A DNA stretch of 46,111 nt, taken from assembly GCA_030427205.1 (NCBI GenBank), contig JAUHXC010000066.1:1-46111 (forward strand). Reading direction: 5' to 3'. The notes below the pieces were generated by a model, which had not been told where the DNA came from, did no database searches, and saw only the letters and a program-made list of their open reading frames with translations. Made by a program: the position numbers and the translations under genes. This document shows positions 16,626-26,146 of the stretch, in pieces. Source of the DNA: a bacterium (GTDB lineage: Bacteria; Myxococcota_A; Bradymonadia; UBA7976; UBA1532). The number at the start of each line of letters is the position of its first letter. The stretch's first letter is position 1.

Positions 16626-17750
16626 ATGATCCGCGCGCTGTTTTCGCTCGCCTGCTGCGCTCTGTTGGCCCCGCAGTTCGCGCACGCCGAGGACGCCTGC
16701 CCGCCGATCGAGCGGACCGCCGGCTCGCCGGTCTACGCGATCCTCTACGGCTACCCACACGACGGGCCCGTCGAGGCCTCGTGGTTCTCCCTCGGCAACC
16801 CGCGACCGGACCTGCCGATGGTCGACGACGATCTGGTGCGCATGGCGCGGTTGTTCGACGCGCTGGGCCCCGAGCGCATGCGCATCCACGGCGAGCCCGA
16901 CCGTGCGGCAAGCGCCCGGCTGTCGAGCTTCGGCGTCCGCCCGCCGACGTGGCGCAGCCTGCTGGAGAGCGTGGCCGAGGTCGCGTCCGACATCGACAAA
17001 GCGCCAGCAGGCGCCACCGAGGCTGACGTCTACATCTATCTCGCGGGTCATGGGCGCAAGGCCCGAAGGGGAGACAAGACGCGCTTGCTCATCTTCGGCG
17101 AGCCGGACGGCGAGGCGCCTGGATACAACGGCGTAATCGACTCGGCGCTCTTCGCCGAGCACATCCTGACCCCGCTCGCGGCCCGCGCTCGGGTGCATCT
17201 CGTCGCCGATGTCTGCTTCGCCTACACCCTGCTCCAGACCCGGGAGATGAAGAAGGTGGAGACCGTCTTCTACCCGCCACCGGAGGTCGACTACGTCACG
17301 CCGTTCAGCGAATCATTCCCCGACGTCGGCACGCAACTCGCCAGCCGGAGCGTGACGCTCGAAGACCCGACGCTTGCTGGCCTGTTCAGCCACGCGCTGC
17401 GGTCGGCGGCCATCGGGCCGGCCGACACCGACCGCGACGGCGTGATCACCTACGGCGAGATGGACCGCGCGCTCGCCGTCGCCGCGCGCGCCGACCGCCG
17501 CCTCCGCAAGTCGACTGTGGTCGCGCCCGACGGCGACCCGAACACCCCCTTCCTGCGCTGGCGCCAGAGCCCCGCCGCCCGAGTCTGTGCGTCGCCCGGA
17601 GCGACCCGAGAGTTGCGGGACGGCTCCGACCTGTTCGCGACCTTGCCCGGGTTCCTGCGACCGACGAGCGTTTGGCTGCCGCCGGGGCACATGTTCACGA
17701 CGCGCGGCCTACGATTCGAAGCTGTCGATGGCGCCCGACTCAAGCGGTGA
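16626..17750 (+). CDS. Exported caspase-like protease with EF-hand loop (shorter paralogue)
   Basis: A 374-residue paralogue of the preceding protein. It has signal peptide MIRALFSLACCALLAPQFAHA, the strand-His motif IYLAGHGRK (H142), the strand-Cys motif LVADVCFAY (C197) and a calcium-loop-like DTDRDGVITYGEM (from D267). Shared landmarks also include MVDDDL, GP-R-hinge segments, PPTWRSLLESV and RVCASP, so the caspase and EF-hand parts align along their length. It lacks the linker and barrel-like C-terminus and ends with a WLPPGHMFTTRG strand, present in the first copy as WLPPGRTLGLAT. Start chosen by GGAG 8 bases upstream and the signal peptide. The two may act on each other, one anchored and one soluble; this is inference. 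Confidence 0.82.
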   Translation: MIRALFSLACCALLAPQFAHAEDACPPIERTAGSPVYAILYGYPHDGPVEASWFSLGNPRPDLPMVDDDLVRMARLFDALGPERMRIHGEPDRAASARLSSFGVRPPTWRSLLESVAEVASDIDKAPAGATEADVYIYLAGHGRKARRGDKTRLLIFGEPDGEAPGYNGVIDSALFAEHILTPLAARARVHLVADVCFAYTLLQTREMKKVETVFYPPPEVDYVTPFSESFPDVGTQLASRSVTLEDPTLAGLFSHALRSAAIGPADTDRDGVITYGEMDRALAVAARADRRLRKSTVVAPDGDPNTPFLRWRQSPAARVCASPGATRELRDGSDLFATLPGFLRPTSVWLPPGHMFTTRGLRFEAVDGARLKR

Positions 17751-17845
17751 GGCGAGCCTGACCGCTCAGCGCGATGCCGTTCGCGGCTGTTGGGCGGCAT
17801 ACGATCCGTGGTAGCCGAAGGGGTCACCCCCGGACCAAGGCGCTG

Positions 17846-18325
17846 ATGCGATTCGCCCTCACTCTTCTCCCCATGCTTTGCGCCGTCGGCTGCTACTCGC
17901 CATGGCGTGCCGAACCGGCGGGGCGCAAGGTCTGCGTGGACGAGGTCTGCGACGGCTACGACAACGACTGTGATGGCGCCGCCGACGAGGACTTCGACCT
18001 CGCGTCCGAGCGCTGGAACTGCGGCGCGTGCGGGGTCAGGTGCCCCGCCGACCGAGATCGTGGGACAGCAGCGTGCATCGAAGGCGCGTGTCAGATCGAG
18101 CGCTGCGAGCCGGGCTTCGAGGACGTCGACCGGATGCCCTCCAACGGCTGCGAGGCCGGGTGCACACCGGCAGATGGAGGCGAGGTCGCCAACGGTCGGG
18201 ACGACGACTGCGACGGCCATACTGACGAAGGGGTCGAGGTCCAATCGGCGCGCCCGGGTCGTGCCCCGGACCCGCTCGCAATGGCTCGCGTGCCCGACCA
18301 CCTGAACTGCGCGGAGCATCCATGA
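17846..18325 (+). CDS. MopE-type Asp/Cys-rich lipoprotein
   Basis: A 159-residue lipoprotein with signal MRFALTLLPMLCAVGC and lipobox Cys16. It carries two copies of the metal-binding MopE-like motif, VCDGYDNDCDGAADED and GRDDDCDGHTDEG, separated by a GACGVRCPADRD segment and further Cys pairs. Such motifs, Asp-rich loops pinned by disulfides, are frequent in surface proteins of Myxococcota and are thought to bind calcium or other cations. The start was placed at the signal peptide with an AAGG site before it. The next gene starts in its stop codon (ATGA overlap), so both are co-translated. Confidence 0.8.
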   Translation: MRFALTLLPMLCAVGCYSPWRAEPAGRKVCVDEVCDGYDNDCDGAADEDFDLASERWNCGACGVRCPADRDRGTAACIEGACQIERCEPGFEDVDRMPSNGCEAGCTPADGGEVANGRDDDCDGHTDEGVEVQSARPGRAPDPLAMARVPDHLNCAEHP

Positions 18326-18801
18326 GCGGGTGCCGTGTGATGGGCGCGACGTGCCTGGCGGCGCTGTCGCTGTGCGTCGTAGCGATCCCGTGCACGGGCC
18401 GCGCAGCGCCCGGTGCGGGCCCGATGCCACCCATGCTGAACGACGGCGAACCACCTCCATCGAACGAAGACGGCACCATCTACCTGTGGACCGGCGTGGC
18501 GATCACATCGGCCGTCAGCAGCTACATCCTGTGGGGCTGGGGCGCCGACGCGGCCGCCGATCGGGACGCAGCGTGGGACGCATGGCACACGTCGCCAGAT
18601 GGCTCGCCGGCCGAGGGCGCAGCGCTCCGCCGCTTTCGCGAATCCCGGCTGCACGCGCTCGGCTACTTCGTCGGCGGTTGTCTCACCGCCACGCTGGCCG
18701 CGACTGCCAGCGGTCTCGCGCTGTACGGATGGCTCAGCGCGGACGAGCAGTTGGAGGTCACGCCAGGCCCGGGGGGCATGAGCTTGCAGGGTCGGTTCTG
18801 A
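18322..18801 (+). CDS. Small membrane protein with signal and two hydrophobic segments
   Basis: A 159-residue protein of unknown family. An N-terminal hydrophobic segment (CLAALSLCVVAIPC) may be a signal, and two predicted helices follow: IYLWTGVAITSAVSSYILWGW (about 54-74) and ALGYFVGGCLTATLAATASGLALYGWL (about 111-137). Between them is a soluble, Asp/Ala/Trp-rich loop (about 75-108). Its start codon overlaps the stop of the MopE-like lipoprotein gene, implying coupled expression and a joint envelope function. It ends the run of envelope genes; a transposase relic follows. Confidence 0.7.
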   Translation: MSGCRVMGATCLAALSLCVVAIPCTGRAAPGAGPMPPMLNDGEPPPSNEDGTIYLWTGVAITSAVSSYILWGWGADAAADRDAAWDAWHTSPDGSPAEGAALRRFRESRLHALGYFVGGCLTATLAATASGLALYGWLSADEQLEVTPGPGGMSLQGRF

Positions 18802-18966
18802 GCCAGCTCATAGGGCCCCTGCGGGCGCTCGGACCGGTCGACGACCGTCGAAACGCACACGATACATCTCCCGGCGCTCGGGCGGGGGCGCGTCCGGCCC
18901 CGGAAACAGGGATCGGTAGAGTAGCAGTTCCCCGCCCGCGGGGCCGCACGTGGTGCGTGCAGCGCG

Positions 18967-19399
18967 GTGAGCATCGGAGTCGCTACCATCGAGCGCGTCG
19001 AGTGGAAGCGGGCGCAGCTGGGGTCGCCGGCGGTGCGCCCGCTGGTGTGCCCGAGCTGCGGGCGTGCAGCCCGATCAGCGGATGGTCCGATCGGGCTGCA
19101 CGGGCACGTCACACGCAGCGCGATCGATGGGGGCCATCATCGCCCGGTGCGCGGGCGGAGATCGGCAGGCTGCGGGTGCGGCGCTACCGGTGTGTGCACT
19201 GCCACGCCGTGTGCACGGTCGTGCGCGGCTGGTGCCGCCGCGCATATACTTCGCCAGGGCCATCGCCCTGAACACCGCCCTGTGGAGCCTCGGGACCTCG
19301 GCCGCCGAGATGCAGTCCCGGAACCACGCGCCGTTTGCGATGACGGCGAGCCGCCCGATAGGCCCGGTGACGTCTCGGACGAGGGCGAAGCCCTCGTAG
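18967..19399 (+). pseudogene. Frameshifted zinc-ribbon transposase N-terminus (DUF6431-like)
   Basis: Fragments of one protein lie in three frames in order. First frame: CPSCGRAARSADGPIGLHGH; second frame: EIGRLRVRRYRCVHCHAVCTVV; third frame: PRIYFARAIALNTALWSLG. Together they follow the usual order of a transposon-associated zinc-ribbon protein: two CxxC zinc knuckles, an LHGHG-type segment, a VRRYRCxxC knuckle and a PRRLYS..AIA.AL helix. At least two frameshifts, near 19110-19130 and 19230, break it, and the helix-turn-helix and later part are missing. A 10-bp inverted repeat (19067-19076 and 19089-19098) overlies its first zinc knuckle. Confidence 0.65.
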
Positions 19400-19942
19400 C
19401 AGTCGGAGCGTGGGAAAGCCGCGTAGAGGGCGAAGAGAGGCAGTCGATGAGTGCGGCGCCCGAGGCGCTGGGGCACGCCATGTATGTGGCATTCGGTCCG
19501 AATGGGCCTGGGTCCGGAGCGTGCAAGTGGCACTGTCCTAACGAAGTAGATGCGATCTCGACTACGTCCTACGCACGTTGTGGGGGTTCGTCATGGATCC
19601 GCGCAACCTGTGTGTCGCCCTGGCGCGTGTTGCCGCGATCGCGGTCGCCGCACGGCAGGGGCTGATGGCCTGACGGTCCGGTCGATCGTCATCGGTGCCG
19701 AGCAGCCCCGTGTTCATCTGCGCGAGGAGTTGCAGCGAGGGCACTGTCGACCGAGTCCGGCGCCTCGGGTGATGATGACGAAGCGCGGGGCACCAGGCCG
19801 CGGTCGCCACCGCGATCCGGGCCAGCGGCGTCGCTCGAGGGGCCGTCCTGCGGGCAGGGCGCCGATGAAGGCGCGTCGCGGCGGCTTGTCCCGGTCGGTT
19901 CGGGGCCGCATAGTAGACGCTGCGGTCGACCCGGAGGCACCA
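19400..19942 (+). other. Leader region before the large operon
   Basis: About 540 bases without a recognisable gene. The frame of the next gene stays open through much of it, but the product is Arg-rich and unlike a protein. A 26-codon open frame (start at 19593) with a GGGGG run upstream is the only short candidate and has no recognised feature. The promoter of the following four-gene operon should lie here. Confidence 0.5.
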
Positions 19943-21328
19943 TTGCCCGTCGTGCGGATCCTGACATGGAACATCGAGCGCTTGGGGAGGACGAAGCTCG
20001 GCGTGCCGGACATGACCCTCAACCTCTGTCGGATCATCTTCGACACCCGGGCGGACATCGTGGTCCTCCTCGAGCTCGTGGAGAGCACGAGCCACGAGGT
20101 CATGAACGCCCTGTCGCTCGAGCTCAACCGGCTCGCGCGGGTTGCGGCCCCCCAGAGCGATGACTATACGGTCTGGACGACCTCGCATCCGACAGGCGGG
20201 GAGAAGTACGGCTTCATCGTCAGGGATCCAAGCGTGATCCAGCCTGTGGTGGTCGGCCCTAAAGCCAGCGTGGGCGCAATGGATGCGCCCCTGACCAACC
20301 TCGACACCGTACCCTTCGTGACGATGCCGGCGCCGCCCGCGGCCCCGATCCGCATGCCCCTTATCGATGGCTACGTCGGCCGGGACCTGGAGCGCGGTGC
20401 GGCCAAGAAACTCCGATTCTCGGGCCGTTCGCTGGGGGACGGAGGCTATCGTGAAGGTCGGGGATTCCGCATGCCCTGCCTCGCGATGTTCGAGGTCATT
20501 GGGACCCCCCGGACCCTCCTGCCGATCGTCGTCTGCCACCTCGCGGCCGTACGGAGCGGCCGCGACTTCCTCGCCGAGGGGCAGATGAAGCGATTCAAGG
20601 AATTCCATATCGCCCAGAAGTTCGTCAACGCCTTCGGGTCGACATTGGGTGGATACATCATTCTGAACGGCTCTCGGGTCGCGGTGAGAGATCTCATCTT
20701 CACCGGCGACTTCAACCTCGACTTCCTGCGCCAGTCTCCCCCCCTCCCGGCGGGTACCCTGGAGGTCGCCAACCGCGGAGCCTTTCAGACGCTGACGCCC
20801 ACGACGACCGACGGCGGATCGCGGACGCCAGCCGCCCAGCCCGGCGCGCTGAACCCGCTCGGTGGGCAGGTGTTCAACGAGCCGGTGCCCCCCAACGTCA
20901 TCGCCAATCTCGCCCTCAAGGCGGCTATCACCGGGACCGGGACGATCCTGCGGATACCGAACGACCCCGCCGTGAACGGCAATAACGTGACCCGCAACGA
21001 CTTGCGGGGCGCTTGCTTCGACAACTTCTTCTTCGGTGGCGAGACCATCGGGCCGATCAACAACATCAACTTTCCCCCCGGCGGCCCGCCCCCGCCCCCC
21101 GACGCCGGGACGGTCATCGACGTGCCGGGGCTGATCGACAACCCGTTGCGGGTCGACGAGATCCACAACCACTACGTGCAGCTGGGTAAGCACGACGCGC
21201 GCAAAGCGCCTCGGCCGCCCGGTCCCCCGATCGGGCCGCTCGGGCCGCTGACCGAGCTCGACCGCCTGATCCGGGCCCGCTACCTGAGCGATCATCTTCC
21301 GATCATGATCTCGTTCAACCTGCCATGA
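19943..21328 (+). CDS. Endonuclease/exonuclease/phosphatase-family enzyme
   Basis: A 461-residue metal-dependent phosphoesterase-fold (DNase I/EEP) protein with no signal peptide. Landmarks in order: ILTWNIERLG near the start, the metal-binding Glu in IVVLLELVES, a VVCHLAA strand, FTGDFNLDF (catalytic Asp and Asn) and SDHLPIMISF at the C-terminus (terminal Asp-His pair). These fit an active enzyme that hydrolyses nucleic acid or phospho-substrates. There are insertions, including a Pro-rich NINFPPGGPPPPPD stretch. The start is set at a TTG (19943) because GGAGG precedes it by 5 bases and the fold begins at once; a longer frame upstream is Arg-rich. It is the first gene of the operon and ends 39 bases before the DUF6603 gene. 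Confidence 0.85.
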   Translation: MPVVRILTWNIERLGRTKLGVPDMTLNLCRIIFDTRADIVVLLELVESTSHEVMNALSLELNRLARVAAPQSDDYTVWTTSHPTGGEKYGFIVRDPSVIQPVVVGPKASVGAMDAPLTNLDTVPFVTMPAPPAAPIRMPLIDGYVGRDLERGAAKKLRFSGRSLGDGGYREGRGFRMPCLAMFEVIGTPRTLLPIVVCHLAAVRSGRDFLAEGQMKRFKEFHIAQKFVNAFGSTLGGYIILNGSRVAVRDLIFTGDFNLDFLRQSPPLPAGTLEVANRGAFQTLTPTTTDGGSRTPAAQPGALNPLGGQVFNEPVPPNVIANLALKAAITGTGTILRIPNDPAVNGNNVTRNDLRGACFDNFFFGGETIGPINNINFPPGGPPPPPDAGTVIDVPGLIDNPLRVDEIHNHYVQLGKHDARKAPRPPGPPIGPLGPLTELDRLIRARYLSDHLPIMISFNLP

Positions 21329-21367
21329 GCGGAGCCCCACCCGCCCGCTTGCGCGTCGAGGCACGCC

Positions 21368-24300
21368 ATGGATCCCGCTGAGCTCGGCGCCGCGATCACC
21401 GCGGCGATGCACGGCACGACGTTTGCGCTCGCCGCCGACACGTTGGGCCCGGCCACGGCGCCTGTCGGCCGGCTCCTGTCGTCCTTGTTCGAGCCCGCGC
21501 GGCTGCGCGTCGAGGGCGGGTCGGCGCGCGTCGACGACGGGGCGGCGCGGATCCGGGGCACGCTGACGTCGACGCCCGTCCCCGGGCTGGCGCCGTTCGC
21601 CGGCTTCGAGGTGGAGGCCACCTTCACGCTCGACGCGTCGAGGACACCGCAGCTCCAGCTCGTCCTCGCCCCCGATCGGGCGCGTCGCGCGCGCTGGGGG
21701 CCGGCGGATCTGCCGGGCGGGAGACCCCACGCCGTATGGAGCGCCTTCGCGTGGTCGGACGCCCGGTTCGCATTCGACTCCGCCGCCCCCGCGTCGCTGC
21801 CCGACACCTTCCCCGCGGACTACGGCTTCGACCCGGGGTCGAGCGGCTCGGCGCCGCGAGCGAGCGCGGTCTTCGCGGCGAACGTGGCCTACCGGGGCGA
21901 CAGCGCTTGCCTGTCATGGATCTTCGGCGATGGCGCGCTGCGGGTGGAGGGCCCCGTCGAGTGGCACGCCGACCAGCTGCTCTTCGACCTGCGCTCCGCG
22001 CCCCTGCCCGCGTTCACGCTCGGGCGCTTCGCGTGGACCGCTTCCCTGCACCTGATCGCGTGCAGGCTCTCGTTCGCGCGCCCGGGCGGCGGCGGGGCGG
22101 TCGTCTGGGCGATGCCCGCCGCCATCCTCGTGGGTACGCTCACCGCGGGGGCGGAGAGCACGGGTCGCATGGCGCTGCCGTTCCGAGCGCAGCTCCCCCT
22201 GGGCGACGGCGGCTCGATACGGGCGGTGGCCCGACCCGATCAGCCGGTCGCGGCGGGGCTGGTGGCGGTCGCGGACATCCTCGGTGTGCCGGATCTGAGC
22301 GGCGCGCGCCCGGCCGGGCCTTCGCCGCTGGCCGATCTCGACGCCGTGTCGCTCGAAACCCTCGAGCTGGTCGTGGAGCCGACCCGCGCCCGCGTTCTCC
22401 TCGCTGCGGCGACCTTGAGCTACGCCGCAGGCAGCGCATGGAGCCCGTTCGGCGGCGCGCTGCTCACCTTCCACGATCTCGCGGTGACCTTCGCCGCCAT
22501 CGAGCCCACCTCCGCGCTGCACCTCCAGACGACGGTCGCGGCGCGCGCCCGGCTCGCTGGTGGCACGTTGGAGGCGACGATCTCGCTGCCCGGCCTCGAC
22601 TTCCGGTGCGATCTGCTCGACGGCGAGCGGGCGCCGGTCGACCTCACCGACGTGCTCGACGACATCACCGGGCAGGTCGCCTCGCAGCTCGGGTCGACTG
22701 TGCGGCTCCGGTGCAGCGCGCTGAGGGTGACCGGCGATCTGGCCACCCCGTCGATGCGGCTGGCGGGCACGCTCGACGACGCCTTGACCATCGACGCCTT
22801 CGCCGCGCCCTTCGAACTCACCACGGTTGTGCTCGACGTGACCCGGAGAGGTGGCCCGGCGCCCTCGACCGCCGGGCGGATCGCCGCGCTGATGAGCGTC
22901 GGCGAAGTGGTGCTGCACGTCTCGGCTGCCGTCGGCGGCGACGCGCGAGGCTGGCGCTTCCAGGGCGAGTCGACGGGTGGGCTGGCGATCCGGCTCGACC
23001 GGGTCGTCGCCGCTGTCGTTGCGGTCTTCGGAGGGGACGTCGGCGCCTGGCTGCCGGAGATCACGGTGCGCCGTTGCTCCGCCATGTTCGAAACGGACAC
23101 CCGAGACTTCGCGTTCGGACTCGACGGTGACATCGAGCTGCTCGGACACACCCTGAGCGTGGGCGTGGATCTCGGCCGAACGCGCGAAGACCCCGCTGAC
23201 GGCGACGCGGTGACCTGGACCTTCGAGGCCTGGCTGCAGGTCGGCGGCGCCGCCTTTCGGAGCCGGCTGGGCGCGGGCTCGGCGTCGCGGGCCCTCACGT
23301 TCGAGTGGGAGGCGGACGAGGCCGGGCTCGACCTCGCCGGCCTCGCCGCCGCCTTCGGCTTCGGTGATCTGCCCTCGCTGCCGCTGCTGTCGGACGTGTC
23401 GATCACGACCGCGTCGATCAGCTACGACTTCGAACACCGCGCGCTGCTCCTCCGCGCGGCGTCAGCCGCGCACGGCGAGGTCGTGCTCGTGGCCGCGCCG
23501 CCCGGCGTGGACGGCGCCGGCGCCCTCCGCCTCGCGCGGTTGCAGATCGGCGCGGGGCTCTCCCTCGAAGAGCTGCCCGTGCTCGGCGAGCTCGTGTCGG
23601 GCCCGGACGAACTCGGGATCCGCGCCCTGGAGCTGCGCTGGTCGTCGAGGCCGGTCACGGCGGCCGCAGCCGCGTCCGTCATCGAGCGGCTCGCGTCTAC
23701 CGGGCCCCCGCTGCCGCCGACATTGGCCGCGGCGTGGGCGGGCGGGCTCGAACTCGGCGCCACTTTCGTCGTCGGGGGCCGGCCGTTGACCCTGCCGCCC
23801 CTCGACGCCGATGTCGGCCGGGCCGCGGCGCCAGCCGCCGCTGGATCGGTGAGCGTCGATGGCGCGGACGCTGCGGCGGCCCCGACCGATGGCATGTCCT
23901 GGCTCTCCGTGGGCCGCGCGGCTGGTCCGGTGCGGATCGAGCGCCTGGGTCTCGGCTTCCGCGACGGCGGGGTCTCGATCGGCGTCGACGGCGGCTTCAC
24001 CGCGGGCCCCGTAGGCATGTCGGTACGCGGGCTGCGCGTGCGATCGCCCCTGCGCACCTTCGCCCCGCGGTTCGAACTCGACGGGCTGGGGCTCGCGCTG
24101 CGCACCGCGCAGCTCACCATCGCCGGGGCGCTGGTCGCGGTGCCCGATGACGAGCTGGCGGAGGGCGAAGCCAGCCGCTTCGACGGCGCGGTGGTCCTCG
24201 GAACGGGCCGGTACACGCTCTCCGGCGTCGGCTCCTATGGCCGGCTCGTGGGCGCCGACGGCGGCGCGGGCGATGCGACACTCTTCGGCTTCGCCGAATA

Positions 24301-26146
24301 CGACGGCCGGATCGGCGGCCCCGCGTTCTTCTACGTCATCGGCTTGATGGCCGGCTTCGGCTACAACCGGCGGCTCGTCATCCCGACCCCCGAAGAGGTG
24401 ACGGACTTCCCCTTCGTGCGTGGGCTCGACGCAGCGCCGGCACCGGCGGGCGGGATCGGCCGCGCCGAGGCCGCGCCCACGACCCCGATGCGGCTGCTCG
24501 GGATCCTCGACGGCACGCTCCCGGCCGACGGGCGTTCGCGGCCGAAGCGCTGGCTCGAGACCGATCCGGGGGCCTTCTGGCTCGCCGTCGGCGTCCGCGC
24601 GACGACCTATCAGCTCGTCGACTCCCGGCTCCTCGCGGTGGTGAGCGTCGGCCGGCGGGTCGAGATCGACCTGATCGGCCGCAGCCAGCTCGTGCTGCCC
24701 CGCCCGCGCGACATGCGGAGCGCGCCCGTCGCGGGCGCCATGGTCAACATCGAGCTGGGCGTGCTGGCTCACGTCGTGCCCGACGAAGGCCGGCTCGAGA
24801 TCGACGCGCGGATCGACTCGGCGTCCTTCGTCTTCGACCCGCAGTGCACGCTCACCGGTGGGGCGGCGCTCTACGCCTGGTTCGGCGCCTCGCCGCACAG
24901 CGGAGACTTCGTCCTGACGGTGGGGGGCTACCACCCCAGGTTCCCCAAGCCGGCCCACTACCCCGACGTGCCCCGCGTCGGGTTCAACTGGAAGCGCAGC
25001 GACCGGGTGACGCTCAAGGGCCGGGCCTACATGGCGCTCACCCCGGCCGCGGTGATGGCCGGGGGCGCGCTCGAGTTGAGCTACGAGGACGGCGACCTGC
25101 GGGCGTGGTTCCGGGCGTGGGCCGACTTCCTGATGTACTGGGAGCCCCTCCGCTATTCGATCGCGCTGGGGGTGACCATCGGCGCCAGCTATCGTCTCCG
25201 GTTTCTGGGCATCGAGAAGACGTTCCGCGTCGAGTTGGGGGCCGACGTCGAGCTGTGGGGCCCGCCGTTCGCCGGCCGGGCGACGGTCCGCTGGTGGGTG
25301 ATCTCGTTCACGGTGCCGCTGGGGGCCGGCGAGCGGCCCCCGCTGACGCCGCTGAGCTGGGACGCGTTCGCCGCGCGCTGCCTGCCGGCCGACGGACCGC
25401 TGAGCGTGCGCATCGGCCGTGGTCTGCGCCCGGACGCCAACCCGCCGGGGTCGGCCGGGCGCGCTCCGGATCGGGCGCCCGTGGTCGACCCCGACGCGCT
25501 GCTGATCGTCACCGGCTGCCATGTGCCGTCGACGGCGGTGCGCCTCAACGGCGCGGCGGTGGCGACCCCGCCCGCCGGCCCCTTCGGCATCCGCCCGATG
25601 AACGCCGCGCTGACGCGCGCCGTGCACGACGTGTGGGTGGAGAAGGCCGCCATCGGCGGAGCGGACGGGCCCGACTGGATCCCGCTCGAGCCCGGACAGG
25701 TCCGGGCCGAGGTCGATCTGGGCGCGGTGCCGAGAGCGACGTGGAGCGCGACGCCGGTGCCGTCCCGGGCCGAGGCGCTCGGCGGCGCCCCGACAATCGC
25801 CGATACCCCGGTGGGTCTGACCCTCGCGCCGCCGATCCCGGTTCTCGATGCGCTGGACTACACCGACCCGATCGACAGGGACGACCTCGCGTTCGGCTCG
25901 CAGGACGTCCGCGACCACTTCGACTGGTCGACGCCCGAGCCCCGGGCGCTCCTCGATGTTGGCGGCCCGGACGGCATCGCCGACGCGGCGGTGGGCACCG
26001 CACGCCGGGCATACATCGCTGAGCTGCGGGCGAGCGGGCTGACGTTGCCCGACGATGTCACGCTCGCCGACACGCCGCGCCCGTTTCGCCCGCTCTCGGG
26101 TTCACCGCTGCGCGCGCGCCTGCGCGCTCGCGGTGACCGCTCGTGA
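21368..26146 (+). CDS. Giant DUF6603-domain protein
   Basis: A 1592-residue protein without signal peptide or membrane helix. The N-terminal 850 residues are a chain of beta-rich segments with repeated patterns such as VEPTRARVLLAAATL and RCSALRVTGDL, interspersed with Gly and Ala loops, compatible with an extended beta-sandwich or groove fold. Residues about 855-1325 match DUF6603: ERLGLGFRDGGVSIGVDGG, a run LFGFAEYDGRIGGPAFFYV, GFGYNRRLVIPTPEEV and VRWWVISFTVPLG. The C-terminal 270 residues are loop-rich. The ATG follows GAGG at 7 bases, and the next gene starts in its stop codon (GTGA). DUF6603 has no known activity; I read this as a large structural or lipid/surface-binding component. Confidence 0.75.
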   Translation: MDPAELGAAITAAMHGTTFALAADTLGPATAPVGRLLSSLFEPARLRVEGGSARVDDGAARIRGTLTSTPVPGLAPFAGFEVEATFTLDASRTPQLQLVLAPDRARRARWGPADLPGGRPHAVWSAFAWSDARFAFDSAAPASLPDTFPADYGFDPGSSGSAPRASAVFAANVAYRGDSACLSWIFGDGALRVEGPVEWHADQLLFDLRSAPLPAFTLGRFAWTASLHLIACRLSFARPGGGGAVVWAMPAAILVGTLTAGAESTGRMALPFRAQLPLGDGGSIRAVARPDQPVAAGLVAVADILGVPDLSGARPAGPSPLADLDAVSLETLELVVEPTRARVLLAAATLSYAAGSAWSPFGGALLTFHDLAVTFAAIEPTSALHLQTTVAARARLAGGTLEATISLPGLDFRCDLLDGERAPVDLTDVLDDITGQVASQLGSTVRLRCSALRVTGDLATPSMRLAGTLDDALTIDAFAAPFELTTVVLDVTRRGGPAPSTAGRIAALMSVGEVVLHVSAAVGGDARGWRFQGESTGGLAIRLDRVVAAVVAVFGGDVGAWLPEITVRRCSAMFETDTRDFAFGLDGDIELLGHTLSVGVDLGRTREDPADGDAVTWTFEAWLQVGGAAFRSRLGAGSASRALTFEWEADEAGLDLAGLAAAFGFGDLPSLPLLSDVSITTASISYDFEHRALLLRAASAAHGEVVLVAAPPGVDGAGALRLARLQIGAGLSLEELPVLGELVSGPDELGIRALELRWSSRPVTAAAAASVIERLASTGPPLPPTLAAAWAGGLELGATFVVGGRPLTLPPLDADVGRAAAPAAAGSVSVDGADAAAAPTDGMSWLSVGRAAGPVRIERLGLGFRDGGVSIGVDGGFTAGPVGMSVRGLRVRSPLRTFAPRFELDGLGLALRTAQLTIAGALVAVPDDELAEGEASRFDGAVVLGTGRYTLSGVGSYGRLVGADGGAGDATLFGFAEYDGRIGGPAFFYVIGLMAGFGYNRRLVIPTPEEVTDFPFVRGLDAAPAPAGGIGRAEAAPTTPMRLLGILDGTLPADGRSRPKRWLETDPGAFWLAVGVRATTYQLVDSRLLAVVSVGRRVEIDLIGRSQLVLPRPRDMRSAPVAGAMVNIELGVLAHVVPDEGRLEIDARIDSASFVFDPQCTLTGGAALYAWFGASPHSGDFVLTVGGYHPRFPKPAHYPDVPRVGFNWKRSDRVTLKGRAYMALTPAAVMAGGALELSYEDGDLRAWFRAWADFLMYWEPLRYSIALGVTIGASYRLRFLGIEKTFRVELGADVELWGPPFAGRATVRWWVISFTVPLGAGERPPLTPLSWDAFAARCLPADGPLSVRIGRGLRPDANPPGSAGRAPDRAPVVDPDALLIVTGCHVPSTAVRLNGAAVATPPAGPFGIRPMNAALTRAVHDVWVEKAAIGGADGPDWIPLEPGQVRAEVDLGAVPRATWSATPVPSRAEALGGAPTIADTPVGLTLAPPIPVLDALDYTDPIDRDDLAFGSQDVRDHFDWSTPEPRALLDVGGPDGIADAAVGTARRAYIAELRASGLTLPDDVTLADTPRPFRPLSGSPLRARLRARGDRS

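Noticed and set aside
19593..19673. Short open frame of 26 codons before the large operon
   Set aside because: Only a G-run upstream supports it; too short and without any feature to call a gene or leader peptide.
19562..21730. 722-codon minus-strand frame antisense to the EEP gene
   Set aside because: The EEP motifs on the plus strand are decisive; the antisense product is Arg/Gly-rich without features.
23462..25918. 818-codon minus-strand frame antisense to the DUF6603 gene
   Set aside because: Composition typical of a high-GC shadow frame; DUF6603 motifs support the plus strand.
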